Source of the DNA: Candidatus Marivariicella framensis
GTDB taxonomy: Bacteria > Bacteroidota > Bacteroidia > Flavobacteriales > Flavobacteriaceae
Direction of reading: 5' to 3'
NCBI GenBank assembly: GCA_905182735.1
Contig: CAJJCT010000016.1
Span: 1-64,000 of the forward strand
DNA length: 64,000 nucleotides
The notes under the pieces were generated by a model. That model did not search any database. It was not told the DNA's origin and saw only the letters and a program-made list of their open reading frames with translations. The translations under genes and the position numbers were made by a program. This document shows positions 20,151 to 28,500 of the stretch, piece by piece (the first letter of the stretch is position 1; every line of letters starts with the position of its first letter).

Positions 20151-20347
20151 AAAATAAACTAAGGGAATTAAGAAAAAATCAAAAATTGACACAGGAAGAA
20201 TTAGCCAACTTAATTGGTATTTCACGTCAAGCGATAAATGCGATTGAAAAGGAAAAATTTGATCCAAGTTTACCCACTGCATTTAAGATGTCAAAGTTGT
20301 TTGAGATAGCTATTGAAGAACTGTTCTTTTTTGAGGGATCTAAATAA
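20147..20347 (+). CDS. XRE-family HTH regulator (module 2)
   Basis: A 66-residue single-domain HTH protein: LRELRKNQKLTQEELANLIG, then ISRQAINAIEKEKFDPSLPTAFKMSKLFEIAIEELFFF. This is the compact YgzD-like group of XRE regulators. It overlaps the membrane-protein gene by 4 bp. It is related to but clearly diverged from the 18849-19061 regulator. The about 200 bp that follow, up to 20555, contain no gene that I can support. Confidence 0.88.
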   Translation: MKNKLRELRKNQKLTQEELANLIGISRQAINAIEKEKFDPSLPTAFKMSKLFEIAIEELFFFEGSK

Positions 20348-20555
20348 TTAATTGTATGACTGAAAATAGAATAGAAAGTTGAGACTTTTTTTATAAGAAT
20401 TTACATATACTACAATGCTGTATAAATTAAAATTTATGATGAATTCTAAAAATTAACACCACGTCTATTATTTTAAGAACTCATTTAGAACACTTTTAAA
20501 GAGAAGGTTTTTTATATATTATTCACTTTCAATTTAAAATTGATAACTTTAAATA

Positions 20556-21590
20556 ATGAAAAATCTTTTATCTTTTATTTTTTTTATTTCAAGTATTTCA
20601 TTCTCCCAAACAATTAAAAAGGAGATTCAGAGAGACAGTCAGAAGACTAACAATAAAGAAATTGAGAACTTTAAAAATTTAACCGGAATCAATCTTGATG
20701 AAGTAATTGTAATAGAAGACTCTTTAGTTTCTATTACAATTAAAAGTAAAGGAAATGAATATATTTTTAACCCTAAAGAATATAGTGATTTTGAAATTGA
20801 TTCAATTAGACAAAGTATTCGTTGGCAAAAAATGGGCCTTAATAAATATGGGATAAACACTAAAGCATTTAACCTTATAGCAGCTATACGAAATCGTCTA
20901 ACAGGAGTTCAGATAGCTAGTCCTTCTACCGGTATAATTCGTCTAAGAAGCTCGAATTCGATTAATAATTCTAAAACTATTCCTGCATTTGTTGTAGATG
21001 ATCAATTGTTTGTCATTCCAGGCGAAATAGTTCAAAATGCCATTCAAAAAGGTATTCCTTTATGGAGTTTCTATCCAAACATTCCACTTGACGATATAGT
21101 TGATGTAGAAGTTTTGAGATCACTAGCTCAAACAAATAAATATGGGTTATTGGGAAATGCAGGGATTATTAAAATAACAACTAAAAATGGGCGTAAACGT
21201 AAGAATATGAAATCGAGAAAAATAGTATCAAATACAAATTCTTTATTCTTTGATAGTCCAGAATTAATTGCTCCTGTTTTTCCTGGTTGCGAAAATTCAA
21301 AAAATAAAAAAAAATGCTTTAAAATAGAACTGGACAATTTCATCCATTCTAATATTATATATCCTTCTAATTTTAATCAAAAAACAATCAGTCGTGTTTA
21401 TGTTAGAATTTATATTGACAAATATGGAAACATATCTAAATATAAAGCCAGAACTACTGAAGGACAAGAAGTGTTTGCAAAAGAAGCATTAAGAGTTGTT
21501 AAAACGCTGCCAAAGTTCAAGCCTGCCACTTCATCTGATAAAAACCAAGGTGTTTATTATTCATTTCTAACTCTTTTTAAAAATGAATAA
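20556..21590 (+). CDS. secreted protein with receptor-plug-like and TonB C-terminal domains
   Basis: A 344-residue protein with a signal peptide (about 1-18, ending SFSQ). After a spacer containing LDEVIV, similar to the start of Bacteroidota TonB-receptor plugs, residues about 95-215 resemble a plug. They include RNRLTGVQI, IPAFVVDDQL, IPLDDIVDVEVLR and GLLGNAGIIKITTKNG. Residues about 240-344 match a TonB C-terminal domain: VYVRIYIDKYGNISKYKA, then EALRVVKTLPKFKPA. There is no beta-barrel and no N-terminal membrane anchor, so it is neither a receptor nor an ordinary TonB. It converges on the receptor gene at 21613. Function is not known; a periplasmic adaptor is one possibility. Confidence 0.78.
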   Translation: MKNLLSFIFFISSISFSQTIKKEIQRDSQKTNNKEIENFKNLTGINLDEVIVIEDSLVSITIKSKGNEYIFNPKEYSDFEIDSIRQSIRWQKMGLNKYGINTKAFNLIAAIRNRLTGVQIASPSTGIIRLRSSNSINNSKTIPAFVVDDQLFVIPGEIVQNAIQKGIPLWSFYPNIPLDDIVDVEVLRSLAQTNKYGLLGNAGIIKITTKNGRKRKNMKSRKIVSNTNSLFFDSPELIAPVFPGCENSKNKKKCFKIELDNFIHSNIIYPSNFNQKTISRVYVRIYIDKYGNISKYKARTTEGQEVFAKEALRVVKTLPKFKPATSSDKNQGVYYSFLTLFKNE

Positions 21591-21612
21591 CTAAATTAAT
21601 GAAGACTTAACT

Positions 21613-24012
21613 TTAAAATTTATAATTAGCACCAAAAATAAAACTTCTTCCCAAATCATGAGCGTAATATCTTAGTCGGTTAAGATAATTTCGATATTCT
21701 TTATTAAATAAATTTCTTATGCTAAAACTTAAGGAGAGACTATAATTTTGTTTGGTGATGATACCAATACTTGAATTAAAATTAAATATTTGATAAGCAT
21801 CAGGCGGAGTACTTAAATCGAGTGTTTCTGTAGTTTCTGATAATGCAACAAATACATCAAAGTTATTGTCAGGATACTCATTTTGACGAAATGTATACTC
21901 ACTCTTTAATGACAGTGTTATGTTATTAGCTTTTTGATTTTGATATACTATTTCATTATTTATATTTACCGGAGGCATACTTATGAGAGGCTCATTTTTT
22001 AAAAGATCACGGCCCTTGATAATTGATAATTGATTGTCTAAATAAAAATTTTTATTTAAAACTACTAAGGCATCAATATCTAAGCCTAAAATCTGGGCAT
22101 TAGTTTGTCTATACTCCCAAACCTGAAAATTTCCTCTTATAGTAGTTTGAACACTAGTTGGTTCAATTAATATAAAATCATTGATTGAATTTATATAAGG
22201 ATTAACCGATAAGTTTATATTTTTATTTTGAAATATATAATTTAAAGTTATTTTATGACCGACCTCTGAATTAAATCTTAAATCGCCTAGTTCAATTCGA
22301 GCTGATGAATGATGAAGGCCTTCACTAAACAGTTCTGAAGGATTAGGCATTCTTGAAGCGATTGAATAGTTAAAATTTATTGAATGATTCTTATCAAAAT
22401 TATATCTAGAACCAAAAGTTGTTGAATAGTTTGTGAAAATCAATTTTGTTTTAATTAGCGTCTGACTACTAATTTCATTAATGATCAAATCAGAAAACAA
22501 ATCTTGGTAGTTTCGAGATTCCCAAAAGGATGTTCTGTAATACTTTGAAACATCCATAGATGAAAAATCAAAACGACCTCCAGCTTCCAAAAGGAACTTG
22601 TCATTAATTTTTAAGTCAAAAATTGAGTATATTCCTAAATCATATTTATTATAATCAGGAATAATTCTTCTAACTCCTGTTTCTGGATCTGGAAAATTCT
22701 TTTGATATCTTCCTATTGCCCCTAGTTTTATATTTAATAAATTTGAAACTTGAGATTTTAAATCTACCTTAATACTGTGGGTTTTAAGTTCTAAATCAAT
22801 TGAAGGTTTAAACTTATCATCTCCCCTTCGTATATCAAATTCTAAACGATTGTTTTGTTGATAGTCATATTGGAAACTTATTTTGCCTAGACGTTTAAAT
22901 CTATTAAATCCTTTAAACCTAAAAGTACGGTGATTAAGATCTTGTTTAGGAACATTAATTTTATAAGAAAAATCATTAACTATAAAGGGGCGCTCACTAT
23001 TTATTGCTCTAATTTGATCTTGAGCACCTCCTATATGGGAAGCTCTTAAAATTCCTAATTCATTATTAAAAATAGAATAATACAATTCCAATCCATACTT
23101 GAATCGGTTTAGACCAAATCTAAAAGAAGCATTTTGTTCTTCAACTCCGGTATTATTCAAATTATATTTTGGTGATTCAAAATCTCCAAAACGCTTAAAA
23201 GTAACTTGAACTGAGGAATATAACCCATTTTCATTAGTCTTAATTAAATTTGAGGTTGTAGTTAATCCTCTTCCATTTGTTTCCCCTTTTACTAAAATTT
23301 TACCGTATAGGGTGTCCTTTACTTCAAAATTTGATGTTTCTGCAACTATAACTCCGCCTAGAGCACTTCCTGAATATTGCAAAGCTCCAGCGCCCTTAAT
23401 CAATGTGATTTTATCAAGTGAATTAACATCAATATTCGGTGAGTGCTCTTCACCCCATTCTTGATCTTCCATTCGAACTCCGTTGTTTATAATCACAACA
23501 CGACTACTGTGTAATCCATTAATAACTGGTTTAACAACTGAATTTCCAGTTTTAAATGATGACACTCCTGATAAATTACTTAAAATTTCACCTAAAGGTG
23601 AACTAATGCTTTTTTCCAAAACCTTACTTGAAATTTTATTTTCAATTAATGTTTTGGATTTTTCTATGAAAGAATTACCGTATACAATAATCTCATTTAA
23701 TTCTTCTATGTGATGTTCTAACCTTAGGATCCTATTGATGTTTTGAGAAACTCTTATAGTTTCTATTTTAGTTTTACACTGTGGATGTGATACTTCAAAA
23801 ACATAAAATTTGTTGCAAAGATTTGAAATACTAAAGGCTCCATTAGAATCAGTTATGATTTGTTCATTAAGTCCTTCAGCATCTATAATAGCTCCAATTA
23901 AAACTTTTCCATCATGTAAATCAACAACTTTCCCAGAAAATATATTATCACAATTCTGAGAAAAAAGACAAAAAGAGTTAAATAGAGTTCCTATAAGCAG
24001 CAATCTAAACAT
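21613..24012 (-). CDS. TonB-dependent outer-membrane receptor (metal-type)
   Basis: A 799-residue receptor. A signal peptide (1-18) is followed by a carboxypeptidase-regulatory-like domain (about 22-105). The plug (about 110-225) includes LSGVSSFKTGNSVVKPVINGLHSSRVVIINNGVRMEDQEW, of which the IINNGVRMEDQEWG part is the typical plug loop. The rest is a 22-strand barrel ending in SFIFGANYKF. The plug type is that of metal or siderophore/heme receptors rather than SusC. It is last in a leftward cluster with a lipoprotein and a His/Cys-rich small protein, which favours a metal substrate (inference). A 15-bp perfect hairpin precedes it. Confidence 0.9.
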   Translation of the reverse strand: MFRLLLIGTLFNSFCLFSQNCDNIFSGKVVDLHDGKVLIGAIIDAEGLNEQIITDSNGAFSISNLCNKFYVFEVSHPQCKTKIETIRVSQNINRILRLEHHIEELNEIIVYGNSFIEKSKTLIENKISSKVLEKSISSPLGEILSNLSGVSSFKTGNSVVKPVINGLHSSRVVIINNGVRMEDQEWGEEHSPNIDVNSLDKITLIKGAGALQYSGSALGGVIVAETSNFEVKDTLYGKILVKGETNGRGLTTTSNLIKTNENGLYSSVQVTFKRFGDFESPKYNLNNTGVEEQNASFRFGLNRFKYGLELYYSIFNNELGILRASHIGGAQDQIRAINSERPFIVNDFSYKINVPKQDLNHRTFRFKGFNRFKRLGKISFQYDYQQNNRLEFDIRRGDDKFKPSIDLELKTHSIKVDLKSQVSNLLNIKLGAIGRYQKNFPDPETGVRRIIPDYNKYDLGIYSIFDLKINDKFLLEAGGRFDFSSMDVSKYYRTSFWESRNYQDLFSDLIINEISSQTLIKTKLIFTNYSTTFGSRYNFDKNHSINFNYSIASRMPNPSELFSEGLHHSSARIELGDLRFNSEVGHKITLNYIFQNKNINLSVNPYINSINDFILIEPTSVQTTIRGNFQVWEYRQTNAQILGLDIDALVVLNKNFYLDNQLSIIKGRDLLKNEPLISMPPVNINNEIVYQNQKANNITLSLKSEYTFRQNEYPDNNFDVFVALSETTETLDLSTPPDAYQIFNFNSSIGIITKQNYSLSLSFSIRNLFNKEYRNYLNRLRYYAHDLGRSFIFGANYKF

Positions 24013-24044
24013 TTAAATGTTTGATTAAAATTAACGTATAAGTA

Positions 24045-24078
24045 AAATTGAGGATAATAAAAGTATTATCCTCAATTT
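24045..24078 (-). other. intercistronic stem-loop upstream of receptor gene
   Basis: AAATTGAGGATAATA (24045-24059) and its exact complement (24064-24078) form a 15-bp perfect stem with a 4-base loop, between the lipoprotein stop and the receptor start. On the minus strand the stem is followed by TTTTA, so it may act as a partial terminator or as an mRNA-stabilising element. Confidence 0.75.
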
Positions 24079-24124
24079 ACATTAATAAAAATTTAATTAT
24101 CTAAAATTTTATAGATAACGGTAA

Positions 24125-24676
24125 TTATTCAATTGTAATATTAAAAATAGCCTGAATATCTGTTTCCCCCCCAGCACTTGCTAAACCAGTATTTGGTTTT
24201 GTTGGTTCATGTACTAGTGAAAAAGTAAGACTACCACTACTTGCTGACCCAGCAGTTAAGTTGAATTTAGTTCCTAAATTATTTCCTGCTGAATCAAAAT
24301 TAGAATATTCAGTTGTAAGATCAAGTCCACTGCCTACAGTGTAGAAAAATTGATGATCTAAATCTTCTTCTTCAACTTCTTCAGTGATGTCTTCAGCTGG
24401 AGACTCAAGTTCATTTAGTACTCTAATGAGTCCAACGTAAGTAGTTCCTGAGGTTAAATTTCCTGATATAGTAATAACTGGTTCATTAGGACCATCCGAA
24501 TCCAAGTCCTGATATTTCATAATAATAGTTGAACTACCAGAGTTTAAAGTTACCTCCAAAGTAGTTATTACTTCTTCTTCATTGACTACTTCTGGTGCTG
24601 GATCGTCATCTTTTGAACAGGATGTAAATGATAATATAAGAGCTAGTATAAAAGGTGAAAAATTATTTGTTTTCAT
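24125..24676 (-). CDS. lipoprotein associated with TonB receptor
   Basis: A 183-residue lipoprotein with LSFTSCSK as lipobox. After an acidic linker (DDDPAPEVVNEEE) comes a beta-rich domain with conserved-looking KYQDLDSDGPNEPVITISG and an acidic stretch EEVEEEDLDHQFFY. It fits the flavobacterial family that is usually annotated 'type 1 periplasmic binding fold superfamily protein' and sits beside a TonB receptor. I recall this association but did not search it. It may present or capture the receptor's metal ligand at the outer membrane. Confidence 0.78.
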   Translation of the reverse strand: MKTNNFSPFILALILSFTSCSKDDDPAPEVVNEEEVITTLEVTLNSGSSTIIMKYQDLDSDGPNEPVITISGNLTSGTTYVGLIRVLNELESPAEDITEEVEEEDLDHQFFYTVGSGLDLTTEYSNFDSAGNNLGTKFNLTAGSASSGSLTFSLVHEPTKPNTGLASAGGETDIQAIFNITIE

Positions 24677-24768
24677 GCTTATTTTTTTAAGTTATTAATT
24701 AATTATTTGCGCAGATCTATTAGTTTAGACCGCACAGGAGATTTTACTTATTATATAAATCAAGTTAA

Positions 24769-25095
24769 TTAACTAAACCTTGGGGGGCCTCTTGGAGAGT
24801 ACTTTTCATTAGGAAAGGAAAAAAAAATATCTAAATAAATTGATAGATTTTTTTTAAATAAAATATTATTTGCAATGTAAAATTCTGAATCTAGGTTTAA
24901 TTCAAAACCTGATAGACTAAAATCACACAAAGAACAAGGATCATATTCTTGATGAAAATGAGTTGAAGTTTCAGTGCAAGAATTATGCTTATGTTTTTCA
25001 ACAGATTTGATCGATTCAATTCCCGTTGGAGCTAAAAAAACTAATAGCAATATCCATGATGTAATCACTCTAATAAAATAATTTTCTTTTTTCAA
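24769..25095 (-). CDS. small His/Cys-rich secreted protein (DUF2946-like)
   Basis: A 108-residue protein with an N-terminal membrane/signal segment (about 10-25). A His/Cys-rich stretch follows (KHKHNSC, then HFHQEYDPCSLCDF), and it ends in YSPRGPPRFS. The combination of CxxC, histidines and terminal RGPP resembles DUF2946-type proteins found in copper-related gene clusters. It is the first gene after a good promoter and is followed by the lipoprotein and receptor, so it probably helps sense or carry a metal in the periplasm (inference). Confidence 0.75.
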   Translation of the reverse strand: MKKENYFIRVITSWILLLVFLAPTGIESIKSVEKHKHNSCTETSTHFHQEYDPCSLCDFSLSGFELNLDSEFYIANNILFKKNLSIYLDIFFSFPNEKYSPRGPPRFS

Positions 25096-25112
25096 TTTGA
25101 TGATTTACTATT

Positions 25113-25142
25113 CAAATGTAAAAAAAAAATTATATTAGTCAA
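25113..25142 (-). promoter_or_regulatory. promoter of the receptor/lipoprotein cluster
   Basis: On the minus strand TTG (25140-25142) and TACATTTG (25113-25120) are exactly 19 bp apart, a perfect Bacteroidota promoter, 18 bp before the small-protein start codon. The palindrome AATATTAATATT overlaps the -33 region; no known Zur or Fur box is evident. Confidence 0.75.
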
Positions 25143-25166
25143 TATTAATATTACGTTAAGTTAAAA

Positions 25167-26555
25167 ATGGGCAAAGACAATTTAATTGAAGAATTAAAGT
25201 CAATATTAAAAGAAAATCAATTACTTATTAAGGATGATGTCTTAACAAGATTCTCTCATATTTGGAAAACTAATGAGCCCCTTCAGGCCATTGCAGTCAC
25301 CCTTCCTAGAACAACAAAAGAAGTCAGTGAGATAGTTAGGTTGTGTAGCAAATATGACCAACAAATAATTATTCATGGTGGTTTAACTAATTTAGTTGGG
25401 GGAACAGAAACACAAAAAAATCAATTAGTTATTTCATTAGAAAAAATGAATTTAATTGAAGAAATCGATTCGCAAAGTAAAACTATAACTGCACAATCTG
25501 GAGTTATTGTTGAAAATTTGATTAATGCTGCAGCTGAAAAAGAGTTATTATTGCCATTAAATTTTGGTGCTAAAGGCTCTGCTCAGATAGGGGGTGCAGT
25601 TTCGGCAAATGCTGGAGGTTTAAGAGTCTTTCGTTATGGCATGACCAGGCAAATGGTTTTAGGTTTAGAAGTTGTGTTGCCTGACGGTACAATTATCTCT
25701 TCTTTAAAGAAGATAATTAAAGATAATTCAGGGTATGATTTGAAACAGCTTTTTATAGGCAGCGAAGGAACGTTAGGAATCGTAACTAGAGTTGTTCTTC
25801 GGCTTCAAGAAGCACCAAAGAGTCGTTCATCTGCTTTTGTTGCTGTAAAATCATATGAAAAAGTAGTTAAGCTACTTAAATATCTTGAATCTGAATTGAG
25901 TGGAAATCTTAGTGGTTTTGAATTAATTTGGAAAAGAACATATAAAGCCATGACCGAATCTACTGAACTAATTAAGCCTCTGTCAGATGATTATGAGTAT
26001 TATGTGCTTATTGAGAGTCTTGGAAGTCAGCCGAAAGAAGATTATGAGTTGTTAGAGCTTCATATTGAAAAGTCATTAGAAAAAGAAATAATTGAGGATG
26101 CAGTAATGGCAAAAACAGAAAAAGAGCTTCATCAAATATGGCAGATTCGAGAAGATGTAGCAATATTAGCATCTAAAGCAAAATTTGATCAGCATTTTGA
26201 TATTAGTATACCAATTTCTCTAATTGGAAAAATTATAAATTCAATAATTACAGAGCTTGAGAATATCAAAGAAGTCAAAACAATTTTTCCTTTTGGACAT
26301 GTAGCTGATGGAAATATTCATTTTATTATAGGAAGAGACATTGATAATTCTGAAATTATTGATATTATTAATTCTATTGTTTATTCTCCACTAAAAAAAC
26401 ATAAAGGTTCATTATCTGCTGAACATGGAGTTGGATTACATAAAAAAAAATATTTACAAACCAGTAGATCTGAAGAAGAAATCAAACTAATGGAGCAGAT
26501 CAAAATTATGTTTGACCCGAAAAATATTCTTAATCCAGGTCGAATAGTATTCTAA
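25167..26555 (+). CDS. FAD-linked oxidase, GlcD/D-lactate dehydrogenase type
   Basis: A 462-residue flavoprotein of the FAD_binding_4/FAD-oxidase_C family that oxidises 2-hydroxy acids such as D-lactate, glycolate or D-2-hydroxyglutarate. The FAD-binding part is N-terminal (HGGLTNLVGGTETQ, then GSAQIGGAVSANAGGLRVFRYG and GSEGTLGIVTRVVL). The C-terminal part holds FGHVADGNIHF and SAEHGVGLHKKKYL, with the histidines of the active site. The electron acceptor and exact substrate are not evident. Its stop overlaps by 4 bp that of the convergent SLC13 carrier gene, which could supply related acids. Confidence 0.92.
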   Translation: MGKDNLIEELKSILKENQLLIKDDVLTRFSHIWKTNEPLQAIAVTLPRTTKEVSEIVRLCSKYDQQIIIHGGLTNLVGGTETQKNQLVISLEKMNLIEEIDSQSKTITAQSGVIVENLINAAAEKELLLPLNFGAKGSAQIGGAVSANAGGLRVFRYGMTRQMVLGLEVVLPDGTIISSLKKIIKDNSGYDLKQLFIGSEGTLGIVTRVVLRLQEAPKSRSSAFVAVKSYEKVVKLLKYLESELSGNLSGFELIWKRTYKAMTESTELIKPLSDDYEYYVLIESLGSQPKEDYELLELHIEKSLEKEIIEDAVMAKTEKELHQIWQIREDVAILASKAKFDQHFDISIPISLIGKIINSIITELENIKEVKTIFPFGHVADGNIHFIIGRDIDNSEIIDIINSIVYSPLKKHKGSLSAEHGVGLHKKKYLQTSRSEEEIKLMEQIKIMFDPKNILNPGRIVF

Positions 26556-28018
26556 TTTTTATATTCTAAAAGAGAATCAGTTAAAGAAATATCCCAAAAT
26601 GAGGGAAGAACAAAATACACCATTAATGTAATCACAATTATTGAAATAATATTTAGCCAAAACCCCTTATTTACCATATCTGGAATCCTAAGATAACCAG
26701 CTCCAAAAACTACTGCATTTGGAGGAGTCGCAACTGGCAACATGAACGCACAGGAGGCAGCAACTGTAGCTCCAACCATTAAAATAAATGGGTGAATATT
26801 AACTTGTGAACTCATCGTTGCCAAAACAGGAAGTAGCATTGCTGTGGTTGCTAGGTTAGATGTTATTTCAGTCAAAAAATTAACTACAGTAACTAAACAT
26901 AGGATTAAAATAATTAGAGGTAAATCTTTAAGTATTGTTAGCTTGCTTCCAATCCAAATAGCCAGCCCAGTGTCAACAAATCCTTTAGCTAAAGCCATTC
27001 CTCCTCCAAATAAAATTATAACTCCCCAAGGAAGCTTAACAGCCTCTTTCCACGTAATAAGAGCTCTTTTATTATCACTTGACGGAATAACAAACAGAAT
27101 TAATCCAAATGATATAGCAATAATAGTATCATCTATATTTGGAATAAATTTTTGCAATAAAAATGATCTAGAAATCCAACACAGAGCAGTAAGAAAAAAT
27201 ATAAATGCTACCCTTTTTTCTTCTACAGACATTTTACCTAGATTATTTTTTAATCGATTTATTTCATGTTTACCACCTGGAAATTCATTTTGATCAAATT
27301 TAAAGGCCTTCTTAGTTAGATATTGCCAACATATAAATAACATCATCATAGAAATAGGAAATCCAAAGACAAACCATTTGAAAAAAGATATTTCATATCC
27401 AAAATTTGATTCTACAACACCTGCTAAGACAAGATTTGGAGGAGTTCCAATAATAGTTGCAATGCCACCTATAGAAGCACTATATGCAATTGAAAGTAAT
27501 AAAGCTTTTCCAAACTGCTTATTCTCATTAACAGAGGTTGAAGGATTGTCTTCTAGCTGTTTTATAATTGCAAGTGCAATTGGAAGCATCATTACTGATG
27601 TAGCTGTATTTGATATCCACATCGATAAAAATGCAGTAGCCACCATAAAGCCTAAAATTATTAGATTAATCTTGGTTCCTATAGCTGAAATGATATTTAA
27701 AGCAATTCTTTTATGAAGGTTCCATCTTTCTATTGCTATAGCAATTAGAAAGCCCCCCAAGTATAAAAAAACATACTTATGTCCATATGCTGCCGTAGTG
27801 TTCGAAATAGAAACAGCATTAGTTACAGGGAATAATACAATTGGAAGTAAAGCGGTTGCAGCTATAGGTATCGCTTCTAGTATCCACCATATTGCCATCC
27901 AACTAGTCGTAGCAAGAACGTTTCTACCCTCTTCACTAAGATCACTGAAAGAAATAAATTGTATAACAATAAAAGATAACGGTCCTAATAAAAGTCCTAA
28001 ACGTTGTTTTGAAAACAT
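26552..28018 (-). CDS. SLC13/DASS-family anion (dicarboxylate) symporter
   Basis: A 488-residue inner-membrane carrier with about 11-13 hydrophobic segments. The two DASS signature motifs are present: WISNTATSVMMLPIALAI in the first half and TEITSNLATTAMLLPVL in the second, each with the Ser-Asn-Thr/Leu sodium and substrate site. The relatives import succinate, malate or other C4 acids with sodium. The gene follows a DUF4440-type gene by 2 bp on the same strand and converges on the FAD-oxidase gene. Confidence 0.93.
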   Translation of the reverse strand: MFSKQRLGLLLGPLSFIVIQFISFSDLSEEGRNVLATTSWMAIWWILEAIPIAATALLPIVLFPVTNAVSISNTTAAYGHKYVFLYLGGFLIAIAIERWNLHKRIALNIISAIGTKINLIILGFMVATAFLSMWISNTATSVMMLPIALAIIKQLEDNPSTSVNENKQFGKALLLSIAYSASIGGIATIIGTPPNLVLAGVVESNFGYEISFFKWFVFGFPISMMMLFICWQYLTKKAFKFDQNEFPGGKHEINRLKNNLGKMSVEEKRVAFIFFLTALCWISRSFLLQKFIPNIDDTIIAISFGLILFVIPSSDNKRALITWKEAVKLPWGVIILFGGGMALAKGFVDTGLAIWIGSKLTILKDLPLIILILCLVTVVNFLTEITSNLATTAMLLPVLATMSSQVNIHPFILMVGATVAASCAFMLPVATPPNAVVFGAGYLRIPDMVNKGFWLNIISIIVITLMVYFVLPSFWDISLTDSLLEYKN

Positions 28019-28020
28019 AA

Positions 28021-28470
28021 TTAGTTGCTGCTTGAAGTATGGTCACTCAAAATTAACCAACCATTCTCATTTTTCAACCATATTAAAGAAAAATATCCAC
28101 TTAATTCTTTATCAGGATAACATAAAAAAAACTGCCCTAACAACTGTGCTACATTTTCAGATACAGATGAAATATTTAAAATTTTAAACTTTAATTGACC
28201 CATTTTTTCCTTTGTTGGATAAGAATTTAAATATCTGTCTCTTACAGAATTCCAACCATAAAAAGGTCCACTAGATCCATTAAAAACCAAGTTCTCTGAT
28301 TTAAGATATCCTTGCATAAAAGCATTAATATCTCCATCATTCCAAGCCTTTTCTTGTTTTTCTATAACACTTATTATAGAATTCTTATCTTGTTCTTTTA
28401 ATACATCTTGAGCCATTGATTTAGATAGAAACAAACAACTTACTGAGAATACAATTATATATCTTATCAT
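28021..28470 (-). CDS. secreted SnoaL/DUF4440-like protein
   Basis: A 149-residue protein with a signal peptide (cleaved near SMAQD). The rest has the NTF2-like cone-fold pattern: IEKQEKAWNDGDINAFMQGY, then FYGWNSVRDRYLNSYP, LSGYFSLIWLKNENGWLILSDHTSSSN. Members with this layout (DUF4440) are periplasmic and have no proven activity in most cases. The gene is 2 bp upstream of the SLC13 gene and probably shares its transcript. Confidence 0.85.
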   Translation of the reverse strand: MIRYIIVFSVSCLFLSKSMAQDVLKEQDKNSIISVIEKQEKAWNDGDINAFMQGYLKSENLVFNGSSGPFYGWNSVRDRYLNSYPTKEKMGQLKFKILNISSVSENVAQLLGQFFLCYPDKELSGYFSLIWLKNENGWLILSDHTSSSN

Positions 28471-28500
28471 CTGAAAAATTAATTAATTTTAAAAATTAGA

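Noticed and set aside
26844-27716. Two plus-strand frames of 149 and 112 residues opposite the SLC13 gene
   Set aside because: They mirror the hydrophobic SLC13 coding sequence and have no recognisable motif or promoter.
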